A DNA stretch of 64,000 bases from Facklamia sp964471435 (GTDB lineage Bacteria; Bacillota; Bacilli; Lactobacillales; Aerococcaceae), in the NCBI GenBank assembly GCA_964471435.1, contig CAYYGA010000004.1, positions 3,913 to 67,912 of the forward strand, written 5' to 3'. The notes beneath the pieces are model-generated. The model searched no databases and was not told where the DNA came from. It saw only the letters and a program-made list of their open reading frames with translations. Each line of letters starts with the position of its first letter. Position 1 is the first letter of the stretch. Below, piece by piece: positions 43,483-51,822 of this stretch. A program made the position numbers and the translations under genes.

Positions 43483-44865
43483 ATGAAAACAAAATTAATT
43501 CTTTTAGGGGGTACTTCGTTGTTATTAACGGGGAGTTATCTGGCAGGCAATAACTATTACGAGGATAGGTTTATTCCTAATACCCGCTTAGCTGTTTTTG
43601 ATATAAGCCATCTTTCTCCGGTCTCTGCTCAAGATAAGATTAGTCATGAACTGGCTAATACTACCATCACTTTAACTGAAAACGGGCAGGCAGCAGCAGA
43701 GTTTGCTATCACCCCGGATAATGCTCAATTAAAATTAGATGATGCATTATTCCAAGCACATGACAAGCAGGATTCCAGTGAATGGTTCCGTCATTATTTT
43801 GATTACAACGAGGTTGAAAGCTTGTCTGATGACTGGTTATCAATAGACCCTCAAGCCTTAGAATCCGCACTTAAGGAACAAGGCTTTGACAATGAAGACC
43901 GCTCAGCGGCCCAAAATGCTTATATTGCTTATGAAGAATCTCAAGGCTATTATGCCGTCCCTGGTGAAAGAGGAGAACAAATAGATTACACTCTTCTAGC
44001 TTCGGAAATCAGTCATAATTTAAGGGAAAACCAAGTCGAAGTGGACCTTTCACAGGCTTATATTATGCCTGAGCTGACTTCGGAAAGTTCCGATATTACA
44101 GCACGTCTTGAAAAGTTCAATGCCCTTAATGATATTGAAATAAATTTATTAATCGCTGAAGAAGAGTATACCATACCTTCTGATTTAATCGCTGACTGGG
44201 TTGAATTCAATAGCGATTCTCAGTCTGTAATCTATAATGAGGAAGCTATTTATGAATTTGTGACAGATTTACATTATGAGCATAATACTTTTAGCAAAAC
44301 GCGCGATTTTATTTCTACAAATCAAGGTACAGTTCAGGTTCCTCCCGGAATATTAGGCTGGGGCATTGATATTGATCAAGAGGTAGCAAATATAATTTCG
44401 GACTTGGAAGCAGGTGTAGATGTGCGCCGGGAACCCGCTGTTTATTCAACCGGTGGAATTGCTAACGCTAAAGATGACATTGGTAATTCGCATGTTGAAA
44501 TTGATTTAGCCTACCAAATGATGTACTTATACATAGATGGTAACTTAATCCTTTCTACCCCTATCGTTTCCGGACAGCCGGGAGCTGAAACCATTCCAGG
44601 TGCTAATGCTGTTAATGAGATGTTGTATGATACAGACTTAGTCGGCTATAACCATATCAGCGGACAGTCCTATTCCACCCCTGTTACTTTTTGGATTCGC
44701 TTCGATGACCAGGCTCAAGGCATACACAATGCCCCCTGGCAGTCACAATATGGAGGAGATGTTCATTTAACTGCCGGATCATTAGGCTGTATCAATACTC
44801 CTTATGACGCTGCTCAAGTAATTTGGGATTATGTTGACTATGGTTTCCCAGTTATTGTTTTTTAA
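43483..44865 (+). CDS. L,D-transpeptidase (YkuD domain) with PG-binding domain
   Basis: A 460-residue exported protein. A signal/anchor segment (TKLILLGGTSLLLTGSYLAG) opens it. A PG_binding_4-like region occupies roughly 70-310, and the last 130 residues are the YkuD catalytic domain, starting near HVEIDLAYQMMYLYIDG. The active-site pattern is HNAPWQS...HLTAGSLGCINTP with Cys as nucleophile. It forms 3-3 cross-links or attaches proteins in peptidoglycan. The ATG at 43483 has GAGGAG 7 nt upstream; an upstream in-frame TTG and ATG overlap that site. It is a single gene with its own promoter and terminator. Confidence 0.9.
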   Translation: MKTKLILLGGTSLLLTGSYLAGNNYYEDRFIPNTRLAVFDISHLSPVSAQDKISHELANTTITLTENGQAAAEFAITPDNAQLKLDDALFQAHDKQDSSEWFRHYFDYNEVESLSDDWLSIDPQALESALKEQGFDNEDRSAAQNAYIAYEESQGYYAVPGERGEQIDYTLLASEISHNLRENQVEVDLSQAYIMPELTSESSDITARLEKFNALNDIEINLLIAEEEYTIPSDLIADWVEFNSDSQSVIYNEEAIYEFVTDLHYEHNTFSKTRDFISTNQGTVQVPPGILGWGIDIDQEVANIISDLEAGVDVRREPAVYSTGGIANAKDDIGNSHVEIDLAYQMMYLYIDGNLILSTPIVSGQPGAETIPGANAVNEMLYDTDLVGYNHISGQSYSTPVTFWIRFDDQAQGIHNAPWQSQYGGDVHLTAGSLGCINTPYDAAQVIWDYVDYGFPVIVF

Positions 44866-44887
44866 AAATCTATTAGACAAAATATTC

Positions 44888-44915
44888 AGCTCTGGCCGAT
44901 GGTCAGAGCTTTTTT
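44888..44915 (+). terminator. Terminator after the L,D-transpeptidase gene
   Basis: AGCTCTG (44888-44894) pairs with CAGAGCT (44904-44910), followed by six T. Confidence 0.9.
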
Positions 44916-44920
44916 GAAAC

Positions 44921-44953
44921 AAAAAACCACTAACCGTCAAAACGATTAGTGGT
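44921..44953 (-). terminator. Terminator after rplS
   Basis: ACCACTAA-CCGT pairs with ACGATTAGTGGT (44926-44953); six T follow on the minus strand. Confidence 0.9.
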
Positions 44954-44964
44954 TAATTAAATGA

Positions 44965-45312
44965 TTAGTTATTCAACTCTTTAATACGAGCTGCTTTACC
45001 AGATAATTTACGGATATAGTAAAGTTTAGCACGACGTACTTTACCTTTACGTATAACTTCAAGTTTAGCAACACGGGGTGAATGTACTGGGAAAGTACGC
45101 TCTACACCTACACCGTTAGAAATTTTACGAACTGTATATGATTCGCTAATTCCTGTACCACGGCGTTTAATTACTAAACCTTCAAAAATTTGCACACGCT
45201 CACGTTCACCTTCAACGATTAAAGCATGAACACGTACATTATCTCCGGGACGAAAAGATGGAACATCGTCACGTAATTGAGCTGCAGTAATTTTTTCGAT
45301 TAAATTGCTCAT
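44965..45312 (-). CDS. rplS: 50S ribosomal protein L19
   Basis: L19 sits at the 30S-50S interface. The 115 residues contain FRPGDNVRVHALIVEGERERVQIFEG, GISESYTVRKISNGVGVERTFPVHSPR and the basic C-terminus KVRRAKLYYIRKLSGKAARIKE. The ATG at 45312 has GGAAGGAG upstream; an in-frame codon 18 nt earlier precedes that site and is not used. It lies 152 nt after trmD, the common rimM-trmD-rplS order. Confidence 0.97.
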   Translation of the reverse strand: MSNLIEKITAAQLRDDVPSFRPGDNVRVHALIVEGERERVQIFEGLVIKRRGTGISESYTVRKISNGVGVERTFPVHSPRVAKLEVIRKGKVRRAKLYYIRKLSGKAARIKELNN

Positions 45313-45464
45313 TATTTTTTCTCCTTCCAACTAGCATTCTTAAATAGATCAACCATTTAGCGGAATACCGTTATTCGGGTCACTCGACCACTTTTACTAT
45401 TATACTTGAAAATAAATTCTTGTAAAGTATAATTCCGAAATTTATAATTATTTTCTAAATAAAT

Positions 45465-46196
45465 TTAATCTGATTCTTCTTCTCTTTTAAACTCAAGAAG
45501 CCATTCTTTTTGTTGAAGAGTTAAAGAGTCTTTATCTATTAAATCCGGTCGACGGTCCAGGGTTCGTCTTAAACTTTCTTTTTGCCGCCAGAGTTCGATG
45601 TTTTCATGGTGACCACTCAAAAGAACGGGTGGGACTTCTTGATCTCTAAATGTGGCAGGTCGTGTATATTGAGGATGTTCAAGAAGATTGCTTTGAAAAG
45701 ACTCATAAACGATCGACTCAGCATTTCCCACTGCCCCAGGTATTAAACGTACCGTGGCATCAATCATGACCATTGTAGGTAATTCTCCATTCGTTAGGAC
45801 ATAATCGCCTAAAGATACCTCTTCAGTGACATAAGAACGAATACGTTCATCAAATCCTTCATAATGTCCACAAATAAACACTAAATGGTCTGATTCAGAC
45901 CATTCGGCAGCCTTTTCTTGACTAAATGGTTCTCCAATAGGGTCTACTAATATTATTCGAGCACTTGCGGGGAGCTGCAGCTCTTCCAGGCTTTCCACAA
46001 TAGGTTCAGGTCTTAAAAGCATTCCAGCACCGCCGCCATAAGGATAATCATCCACATGCCCATGTTTATTAACAGCATTTGCTCGTATATCATGAGTTTT
46101 AAATTCTAAGATACCTTTTTCCTGTGCCTGCTTCATTAAGGATTGGTGCATTGGTGCAAACATTTCAGGAAAAAGAGTTAAAACATCAACTTTCAT
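45465..46196 (-). CDS. trmD: tRNA (guanine(37)-N1)-methyltransferase
   Basis: Methylates G37 next to the anticodon and prevents +1 frameshifting. Family segments are MKVDVLTLFPEMF, YGGGAGMLLRPEPI, the SAM-binding knot with FICGHYEGFDERI and LGDYVLTNGELPTMVMIDA, and VPPVLLSGHHENIELWR. The 243 residues are normal. Its start overlaps the 3' end of rimM by 11 nt, so translation is coupled. Confidence 0.96.
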   Translation of the reverse strand: MKVDVLTLFPEMFAPMHQSLMKQAQEKGILEFKTHDIRANAVNKHGHVDDYPYGGGAGMLLRPEPIVESLEELQLPASARIILVDPIGEPFSQEKAAEWSESDHLVFICGHYEGFDERIRSYVTEEVSLGDYVLTNGELPTMVMIDATVRLIPGAVGNAESIVYESFQSNLLEHPQYTRPATFRDQEVPPVLLSGHHENIELWRQKESLRRTLDRRPDLIDKDSLTLQQKEWLLEFKREEESD

Positions 46197-46710
46197 CCAT
46201 CAAACCCTCCAAAAGTTCAACAGTCACTCGTCCTGCTTCTAAATCTACTCCTTTAACTACATCATCGATATAAGGTAATAAAAGATCTTTTTTCTTATTT
46301 CCCTGCTGCTTTACCACCCAAACGTCGTTGGACCCTAGCTGTAGAATCTCTTTGACGCTTCCTAGAAATTCCTCTTCTTCTGTATATACTTTAAGTCCGA
46401 TAATTTGGTGCTGGTAATAACTATCTTCTTCTAATTCTTGTTGATCCTGTGCAGTAATTGATAATGTCAATCCTTTAAACTCTTCTACTAAATTGATGTT
46501 GTCATAGCCTTCTAACTCTAGTAAATAAGCTCCTTTATTTGCTTGAATCGATTTTACAATTACTTCTGCCACTTTTTTATTCTTATTGGTAATATATAAT
46601 TGATTGCCTTCAGCAAATCTTTCTTCAATAAAATCAGTGTCCATTAATATTCTTAACTGCCCTTTGATTCCAAAGGTATTCACAATGCGTGCGATTGTAT
46701 AATATTGCAT
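46186..46710 (-). CDS. rimM: 16S rRNA processing protein RimM
   Basis: RimM helps mature the 30S head domain. It has an N-terminal RimM domain (YYTIARIVNTFGIKGQLRILMDTDF) and a PRC-barrel (YYQHQIIGLKVYTEEEEFLGSVKEILQLGSNDVWVV). The ATG at 46710 is chosen, with AAAGGAG 8 nt upstream; the in-frame GTG at 46716 would sit too close to that site. This gives 174 residues. It overlaps trmD by 11 nt. Confidence 0.95.
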   Translation of the reverse strand: MQYYTIARIVNTFGIKGQLRILMDTDFIEERFAEGNQLYITNKNKKVAEVIVKSIQANKGAYLLELEGYDNINLVEEFKGLTLSITAQDQQELEEDSYYQHQIIGLKVYTEEEEFLGSVKEILQLGSNDVWVVKQQGNKKKDLLLPYIDDVVKGVDLEAGRVTVELLEGLMDES

Positions 46711-46743
46711 AATCACTACTCCTTTGCGGTAAAATCCTTTATT

Positions 46744-46752
46744 AGTATATCA
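46744..46752 (-). promoter_or_regulatory. Extended -10 promoter of rimM-trmD-rplS
   Basis: TGATATACT on the minus strand about 34 nt before the start; no convincing -35. Confidence 0.5.
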
Positions 46753-46886
46753 AAAGACTTATCAAAATGGCAGTTCTTCTTCTGTTTGTGTGGCCCACCT
46801 TTTATTAAAACAAATCTTTTCATAACCTTATATTTTGTATTCAGATTAATCTCTAGTGATGAGTAAATAACACCTTCATAGAGCAA

Positions 46887-46912
46887 CAAAAAAAGACTGG
46901 TAAGCCAGTCTT
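46887..46912 (-). terminator. Terminator after khpA
   Basis: AAGACTGG (46893-46900) pairs with CCAGTCTT (46905-46912) and seven T follow on the minus strand. It begins 1 nt beyond the khpA stop codon. Confidence 0.9.
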
Positions 46913-46913
46913 C

Positions 46914-47201
46914 TTATTCGTCATCTTCTTCGTTATTGTTTTTAAAATTTTCATTATGATCATCAGCAATAACGATACGAGTACGTTTTTCTCCTCGAAC
47001 ACGAACGGAGTAAACAATCGTGCGGATTGCACGAATAACACGACCTTTTTTACCGATAATCCTCCCGATATCATCCGGGTGAAGAATAATATGATACTCC
47101 ATGAAATCTTCTGTGTCATGTTTTTCAATTTGTAATTCTTCTGGATTATCGATTAAAGGTTCTACAATCGTTCTAATTAAGCTTTCAATTTGTTCAGCCA
47201 T
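46914..47201 (-). CDS. khpA: KH-domain RNA-binding protein KhpA (YlqC)
   Basis: A 95-residue single KH-domain protein. The GxxG-type core is DIGRIIGKKGRVIRAIRTIVYS. KhpA pairs with KhpB (Jag/EloR) and influences cell elongation and many small RNAs in streptococci. The acidic tail FKNNNEEDDE is disordered. It is cotranscribed with rpsP (36 nt gap), the usual arrangement. Confidence 0.93.
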   Translation of the reverse strand: MAEQIESLIRTIVEPLIDNPEELQIEKHDTEDFMEYHIILHPDDIGRIIGKKGRVIRAIRTIVYSVRVRGEKRTRIVIADDHNENFKNNNEEDDE

Positions 47202-47237
47202 TCAAGTCATCCTTTGCGTTAGGCGAATTTAATTTAA

Positions 47238-47510
47238 TTACTTAGAATTTTTTGTTTCGTGGAATTTTTGCATAATTCCTTGAGAAGAAAATAGGTTTTT
47301 TACAGTGTCTGATGGTTGTGCACCATTTTGTAACCATTGTAATGCTTTTTCTTCTTCAATTTCTAATTGAATCGGTTCAGCTACAGGATTGTAAGTTCCG
47401 ATTTTTTCAATGATACGTCCATCACGTGGAGAACGTGCATCAGCAACTACAATACGGTAAAAAGGACGCTTTTTAGCTCCTGTACGTTTTAAACGAATTT
47501 TTACTGCCAT
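47238..47510 (-). CDS. rpsP: 30S ribosomal protein S16
   Basis: The start MAVKIRLKRTGAKKRPFYRIVVADARSPRDG is invariant-like for S16, and the 90-residue length matches. The ATG at 47510 has GGAGGTGA upstream; a longer open frame of 38 extra codons upstream runs through the ffh terminator hairpin and is not part of the gene. It is followed by khpA. Confidence 0.97.
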   Translation of the reverse strand: MAVKIRLKRTGAKKRPFYRIVVADARSPRDGRIIEKIGTYNPVAEPIQLEIEEEKALQWLQNGAQPSDTVKNLFSSQGIMQKFHETKNSK

Positions 47511-47566
47511 CTTTCTTTCACCTCCAAAAGTTATATCACAATTATGTATATTAGCAGAAAATAACA

Positions 47567-47596
47567 CAGGTGTAAAGTCTTTTTCCTTTACACCTG
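47567..47596 (-). terminator. Hairpin after ffh
   Basis: CAGGTGTAAAG (47567-47577) pairs with CTTTACACCTG (47586-47596), an 11-bp perfect stem. The T-rich stretch after it on the minus strand (TGTTATTTT) is imperfect, so termination may be partial. Confidence 0.65.
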
Positions 47597-47641
47597 AAAA
47601 ATTCTTTTTCTTTTCTGAAAACACATGGAAAAGAAGGTGAT

Positions 47642-49123
47642 TTAGCGTCTTCTTTTTTTCTTCAATAAGCGTCTAATCTGTTTTTGTTCCTGCTGTTTTT
47701 TTATTTGTTCAGGAGATTGAAGTTTCTCCATTCCTCCCATACCGGTCATCCCCGGCATTCCAGGCATACCACCGCCGCCTTGTTGATTCAATTGATTCAT
47801 CATTTTATTCATACTGCCCATTTTACCTTGGGACATCTTACTCATCATATCGCGGGATTGGTTAAACTGCTTAATCAGTTGATTCACCTGCTGTAAATCC
47901 TGACCACATCCGGCAGCAATCCGGCGGCGACGACTTTGTGAAATCACATCAGGATGAGATCGTTCATAAGGTGTCATCGATTGAACGATAGCTTTCACTT
48001 TGTTCATTTCATTATCATCAATATTTAATTCATCCAGACCTGGAATTTTATTCATACCCGGTATCATTTTTATAATGTCTTTTAAAGGTCCCATTTTTCT
48101 TACTTGATCCATCTGGCTGATAAAATCATTGAAATCGAAAGAGGCATCTTTAATTTTATCTGCCATCTTAGCCGCATCTTCCTCATCGAAGTCCGCTTGA
48201 GCTTTTTCGATTAGGGTCATCATATCTCCCATACCAAGAATCCGGCTGGCCATCCGATCAGGATAGAATGGTTCCAGAGCATTTAACTGCTCACCTTGTC
48301 CGGTAAATTTGATCGGTTTTTCAATAATTGAACGGATTGATAGCGCTGCCCCGCCTCGTGTGTCCCCATCTAACTTAGTAATAATCACACCGGTGATTTC
48401 CAATGCATCGTTAAAAGCTGCCGCCACATTTACTGCATCCTGGCCTGTCATGGCATCTACCGTTAAAAGGATTTCATGGGGCTGAACAGCAGATTTGATG
48501 TTACGCAGTTCATTCATTAATTCTTCATTGACATGGAGACGTCCGGCTGTATCGATTAAGACAACTTCATTGCCTTGAATTCTTGCCTGTGCGACAGCAT
48601 TTTGGGCAATCGTTACCGGGTTTACATTGATTCCTTCAGAATAAACTTCATAGTTTAATTGACGACCGATTGTTTGTAATTGATCAATTGCAGCAGGACG
48701 ATAAACATCTCCGGCTACAAGTAAAGGTTTTTTATATCCTTTTTCATTGATATATTTAGCCAGCTTACCAATGGTAGTAGTCTTACCTGCACCTTGTAAA
48801 CCACATAACATAATAATTGTGGGTGGCTGGGCTGAAAAATTAAGCGGAACTTGTTCTCCACCCATTAATTCTGTTAACTCTTCATCAACGATTTTAACTA
48901 CTTGTTGTGCCGGTGAAAGAGATTCTAGGACTTCCGACCCTAAAGCACGCTCATTAACTTTTTTAACAAAAGATTTTACAACTTGAAAGTTAACATCCGC
49001 TTCCAAAAGTGCTAAACGAATTTCCCGCATCATTTGTTTCAAATCAGCTTCGGTAATTTTACCGCCTTTACCGACAGAAGAAATAGAATTTTGCAGGCGT
49101 TCGGATAATGCTTCAAATGCCAT
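47642..49123 (-). CDS. ffh: Signal recognition particle protein Ffh
   Basis: The SRP GTPase that delivers nascent membrane proteins to FtsY and SecYEG. The N domain is followed by the G domain with GLQGAGKTTT (about residue 107), DTAGR and TKLDGDTRGGAAL. The M domain starts near 300 and includes GPLKDIIKMIPGM and SRRRRIAAGCG; the end is a Met/Gly-rich stretch (GGGGMPGMPGMTGMGG) and a basic tail. The 493 residues are slightly longer than in Bacillus. It lies 76 nt after ylxM. Confidence 0.97.
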   Translation of the reverse strand: MAFEALSERLQNSISSVGKGGKITEADLKQMMREIRLALLEADVNFQVVKSFVKKVNERALGSEVLESLSPAQQVVKIVDEELTELMGGEQVPLNFSAQPPTIIMLCGLQGAGKTTTIGKLAKYINEKGYKKPLLVAGDVYRPAAIDQLQTIGRQLNYEVYSEGINVNPVTIAQNAVAQARIQGNEVVLIDTAGRLHVNEELMNELRNIKSAVQPHEILLTVDAMTGQDAVNVAAAFNDALEITGVIITKLDGDTRGGAALSIRSIIEKPIKFTGQGEQLNALEPFYPDRMASRILGMGDMMTLIEKAQADFDEEDAAKMADKIKDASFDFNDFISQMDQVRKMGPLKDIIKMIPGMNKIPGLDELNIDDNEMNKVKAIVQSMTPYERSHPDVISQSRRRRIAAGCGQDLQQVNQLIKQFNQSRDMMSKMSQGKMGSMNKMMNQLNQQGGGGMPGMPGMTGMGGMEKLQSPEQIKKQQEQKQIRRLLKKKRRR

Positions 49124-49199
49124 CTAATTACTCCTTTTTGATTGAAGATACTATCAATAATTTCTTCAAACCTGTTTTTATTTTAATTTTTTTAAATAG

Positions 49200-49526
49200 T
49201 TATAGTTCTTGTTGAATCAAGGTGTCTAAAACTTCTTGAGCAGGAGGATTTAATGTTGTCAATCCCTCAAGTTCTTTTAACTGAGACAGGCGTTGATCAC
49301 TTTTATGAGACAGTTGAAGTTTGGCCTCAAACTCCTCCAAAGCTTTTTCAGCGCGTTTAAGATTGTCGTAAACAGCTTGGCGGGATATTTTATGATCCTC
49401 TGCAATTTCGGCCAATGAAAAGTCTTCTTCATAATATGCTTTCATCATAGCCTGCTGCTTTTTTGTTAACAATTCACCATAATAAGACAAGAGTTGATTG
49501 ACTCTTAAAGTTCTTTCTAACATCAC
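49200..49526 (-). CDS. ylxM: YlxM family helix-turn-helix protein (UPF0122)
   Basis: A 108-residue protein with a sigma-like helix-turn-helix, LAEIAEDHKISRQAVYDNLKRAEKAL, preceded by LLSYYGELLTKKQQAMMKAYYEEDFS. YlxM accompanies ffh in Firmicutes and is reported to act with SRP in streptococci. Its ATG overlaps the mntR stop by 4 nt (ATGA), so it is translationally coupled to an upstream metal regulator, which is not the usual partner. Confidence 0.92.
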   Translation of the reverse strand: MMLERTLRVNQLLSYYGELLTKKQQAMMKAYYEEDFSLAEIAEDHKISRQAVYDNLKRAEKALEEFEAKLQLSHKSDQRLSQLKELEGLTTLNPPAQEVLDTLIQQEL

Positions 49527-49906
49527 TCTGTCTCCTCTTCCATCGCTTCAACATAATTAATATACTTTGACAAACGATCTGCTAAATGAGTCGGTGTAAC
49601 GTGTTCTAATCCTTCTGCCAATTCATGGACTTCTTCTTTAGTATATCCAAGTGAGTGTTCTAAAAAGTATTCCCAAATTAAATGCTTTCTAACTAAGTCT
49701 ACAGCCATCTGTTTCCCGCGGTCAGTGAGTAAACAGCCACGATAAGGCTCATACTCTACTAAACCATCTCCGGCTAACTTATAAATCATTTCACTTACCG
49801 AAGGAGGTGCCACTTCTAACCCCTGAGCAATCATCTTATTGGATACAAACTGGCCGTCACTATTTTCGTGAATAAATTTAATGTAATCTTCACGGCTTTG
49901 AGACAC
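49523..49906 (-). CDS. mntR: DtxR/MntR-family metal-dependent regulator (short form)
   Basis: A 127-residue repressor with an N-terminal winged helix (FVSNKMIAQGLEVAPPSVSEMIYKLAGDGLVEYEPYRGCLLTDRG) and the dimerisation/metal domain (RKHLIWEYFLEHSLGYTKEEVHELAEGLEHV). Ligand positions Asp7, His75, Glu98, Glu101 and His102 match B. subtilis MntR Asp8, His77, Glu99, Glu102 and His103; Lys10 stands where MntR has Glu11. There is no C-terminal FeoA/SH3-like domain. The start is GTG with GGAGGG upstream. It lies next to the mntABCD-type operon, probably its target, and forms an operon with ylxM-ffh. Confidence 0.87.
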   Translation of the reverse strand: MSQSREDYIKFIHENSDGQFVSNKMIAQGLEVAPPSVSEMIYKLAGDGLVEYEPYRGCLLTDRGKQMAVDLVRKHLIWEYFLEHSLGYTKEEVHELAEGLEHVTPTHLADRLSKYINYVEAMEEETE

Positions 49907-49935
49907 TTTATCCCTCCTTCAGATTTGCACCCCTT

Positions 49936-49964
49936 ATTGTATCAAACTTTATAATTTAGGACAA
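49936..49964 (-). promoter_or_regulatory. Promoter of mntR-ylxM-ffh
   Basis: -35 TTGTCC (49959-49964), 17-nt spacer, -10 TACAAT (49936-49941) preceded by TGA (extended -10) on the minus strand. Confidence 0.7.
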
Positions 49965-50030
49965 TTCAAGCTGTTGATTTAATAAAGAAAAAAATAATAG
50001 CTTTATAGAAGTATACCGCTCATCCAACAG

Positions 50031-50066
50031 GAAAAATACAGCAGGCATATAATAGACCCGCTGTAT
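50031..50066 (-). terminator. Terminator of the metal ABC operon
   Basis: ATACAGC and GCTGTAT arms (50036-50066) with inner GG/CC pairing; TTTTTCC follows on the minus strand. Confidence 0.8.
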
Positions 50067-50077
50067 CAGTAAAATAA

Positions 50078-50944
50078 TTAATTATTTATCAGCCTTCTTT
50101 GTAGAGCAGGAAGAAGAATCTGCTTAAAAACAAATACAATCATAAATATTACAAAAGAGATTACTGCACACATTCCCGCAATAGTCGTATTGAACATATG
50201 ACCTAGAGTATAACCTAACCATGCATTTCCAACGGCTAGAAAACTAGCTAAAGTTAGCATAGTACTCAGTCGGTTCGTTAAAAGGCGGGCTGTCATAGCA
50301 GGTCCCGCCATTAAAGCGACTACTAAAATTGTTCCTACTGAATCAAACGCCGATACAGCAGTTAAGGAGACTAAAGTCATTAAAATTAAATCTAAGAGCG
50401 CGACATTTATTCCAATTGTTTTAGCATAATTCCCATCGAAAATTGAAATCTTTAAAGCAAGATAATTAACTAAAATGAAGATTAAATCTATCACTAAAAC
50501 TATTACACCTTGTACGAGTGCTGTGGGCAGGGACCCGCCTCCCATTTGAGTACGTCTTAAAGGTGAGAGTTCAATTTGGCCTAAAAACACCATATCCATA
50601 TCTAAGTGAACATCCGCAAAACTACGTGATATTAAAATTACGGCTATTGCAAAAAAAAGTGGAAAAACTAACCCGATTGCAGCATCATTAGCAACTCTTC
50701 CAGTTTTCACCAAGAGTTGAATACTTATTACCGTTATTACTCCAAATATAGTCGCTCCGACTGTTAACCAGGGAGAAGTTAAATCATGTGTTAAAGCAAA
50801 GGCTAAGACAATTCCTAACAAGACAGTATGCGACATAGCATCCGCTACCATCAAACTTTCTTTAAGTAATAAAAGGCTGCCCATCAGAGCACAACTAATA
50901 GATACAACCGCTAATATCAAAAATGTTTCAAAGATTAGAGACAT
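50078..50944 (-). CDS. mntD: Metal ABC transporter permease (MntD-like)
   Basis: An ABC-3 family permease of 288 residues with about eight membrane segments, starting LIFETFLILAVVSISCALMGSLLLLKESLMVADAMSHTVLLGIVLA. The DAMSHTVL segment is the family's conserved loop that contacts the ATPase. Its start overlaps the stop of the preceding permease by 1 nt. Having two permeases resembles the B. subtilis mntABCD and treponemal troABCD systems rather than the single-permease streptococcal type. Confidence 0.85.
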   Translation of the reverse strand: MSLIFETFLILAVVSISCALMGSLLLLKESLMVADAMSHTVLLGIVLAFALTHDLTSPWLTVGATIFGVITVISIQLLVKTGRVANDAAIGLVFPLFFAIAVILISRSFADVHLDMDMVFLGQIELSPLRRTQMGGGSLPTALVQGVIVLVIDLIFILVNYLALKISIFDGNYAKTIGINVALLDLILMTLVSLTAVSAFDSVGTILVVALMAGPAMTARLLTNRLSTMLTLASFLAVGNAWLGYTLGHMFNTTIAGMCAVISFVIFMIVFVFKQILLPALQRRLINN

Positions 50945-51822
50945 TAGTAAGTCACCTCTTTAATTTTTTTACTCTCTTGAGTAACAAACCCCCCCGGAGC
51001 AAAAAGGATGGATAAAAGTGCACAAGCACTGAGAATTAAAATGATAGTAGGTCCTGTAGCTAAATTTGGTATAACTGTAGAAAGATAAGAGCCTAAAACA
51101 GCTGAAACTCCTCCGACTGCAGCGGAGATAACTAGCACATGATTATATTTATTAGACCATTGTAAAGCTGTTACAGCCGGTGCAATTAACATACTTGAAA
51201 TTAGTTTTGCTCCTACCGCTTTTAAACCTACGACAATCACAAGTAAGCAAAGAATCAATAAAAGTTTAGAAATAAAGTCCGACTTGATTCCTATACTTTG
51301 AGCATAGACCTTATCAAACAACAATTGTTTAATTTGAGGATAATAAACAAAAAATATAACTAACACTAAAAGTGAAACAAATGCGATAATATAAACATCA
51401 CTCGTTAATAAATAAGCAGCCTGGCCCATAATAAAATCGTCTAAGCCGGCATAATTAACTGTTTGAAAGTCAGGATTATTTTGTACAATGGAATACAGTA
51501 ATAAACCGATTGAGAAAAAAGAGGAAAGTACTAAGGCTAAAATACTTTCATAAGCAAAGTAAGAATATTTATGAATTAGATTTATGATTAAGTAGGCAAT
51601 GATGCCTAATACAGCTGCTCCTATCAATAAGATAAGTGTATCTCTAGTTTGAAAAAGCATGAAAGCCATAATCACTCCTGGGTAGACAGCATGTCCAATG
51701 GCATCTCCGAGTTGACTTTGTCGTTCTAAAACAATTGAAGTCCCAATAACACCTGAAGCTATACCTAAAAGACCGGTTCCCAATGCTACTACTAAGAAAA
51801 AATAATTAAAAAGATTATCCAT
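50944..51822 (-). CDS. mntC: Metal ABC transporter permease (MntC-like)
   Basis: A second ABC-3 family permease, 292 residues, with FFLVVALGTGLLGIASGVIGTSIVLERQSQLGDAIGHAVYPGVIMAFML and about eight membrane segments. The DAIGHAVYPG loop corresponds to the ATPase-contact site. The ATG at 51822 overlaps the end of the ATPase gene by 8 nt; an in-frame TTG six bases earlier is possible. Confidence 0.86.
   Translation of the reverse strand: MDNLFNYFFLVVALGTGLLGIASGVIGTSIVLERQSQLGDAIGHAVYPGVIMAFMLFQTRDTLILLIGAAVLGIIAYLIINLIHKYSYFAYESILALVLSSFFSIGLLLYSIVQNNPDFQTVNYAGLDDFIMGQAAYLLTSDVYIIAFVSLLVLVIFFVYYPQIKQLLFDKVYAQSIGIKSDFISKLLLILCLLVIVVGLKAVGAKLISSMLIAPAVTALQWSNKYNHVLVISAAVGGVSAVLGSYLSTVIPNLATGPTIILILSACALLSILFAPGGFVTQESKKIKEVTY

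Noticed and set aside
46853..47128. A 91-codon frame overlapping khpA on the same strand
   Set aside because: It is out of frame with the conserved KH domain, runs through the terminator and has no ribosome binding site.
47511..47624. An N-terminal extension of S16
   Set aside because: It spans the hairpin behind ffh and the AGGAGG of rpsP, and S16 always begins MAVKIRLxR-like.
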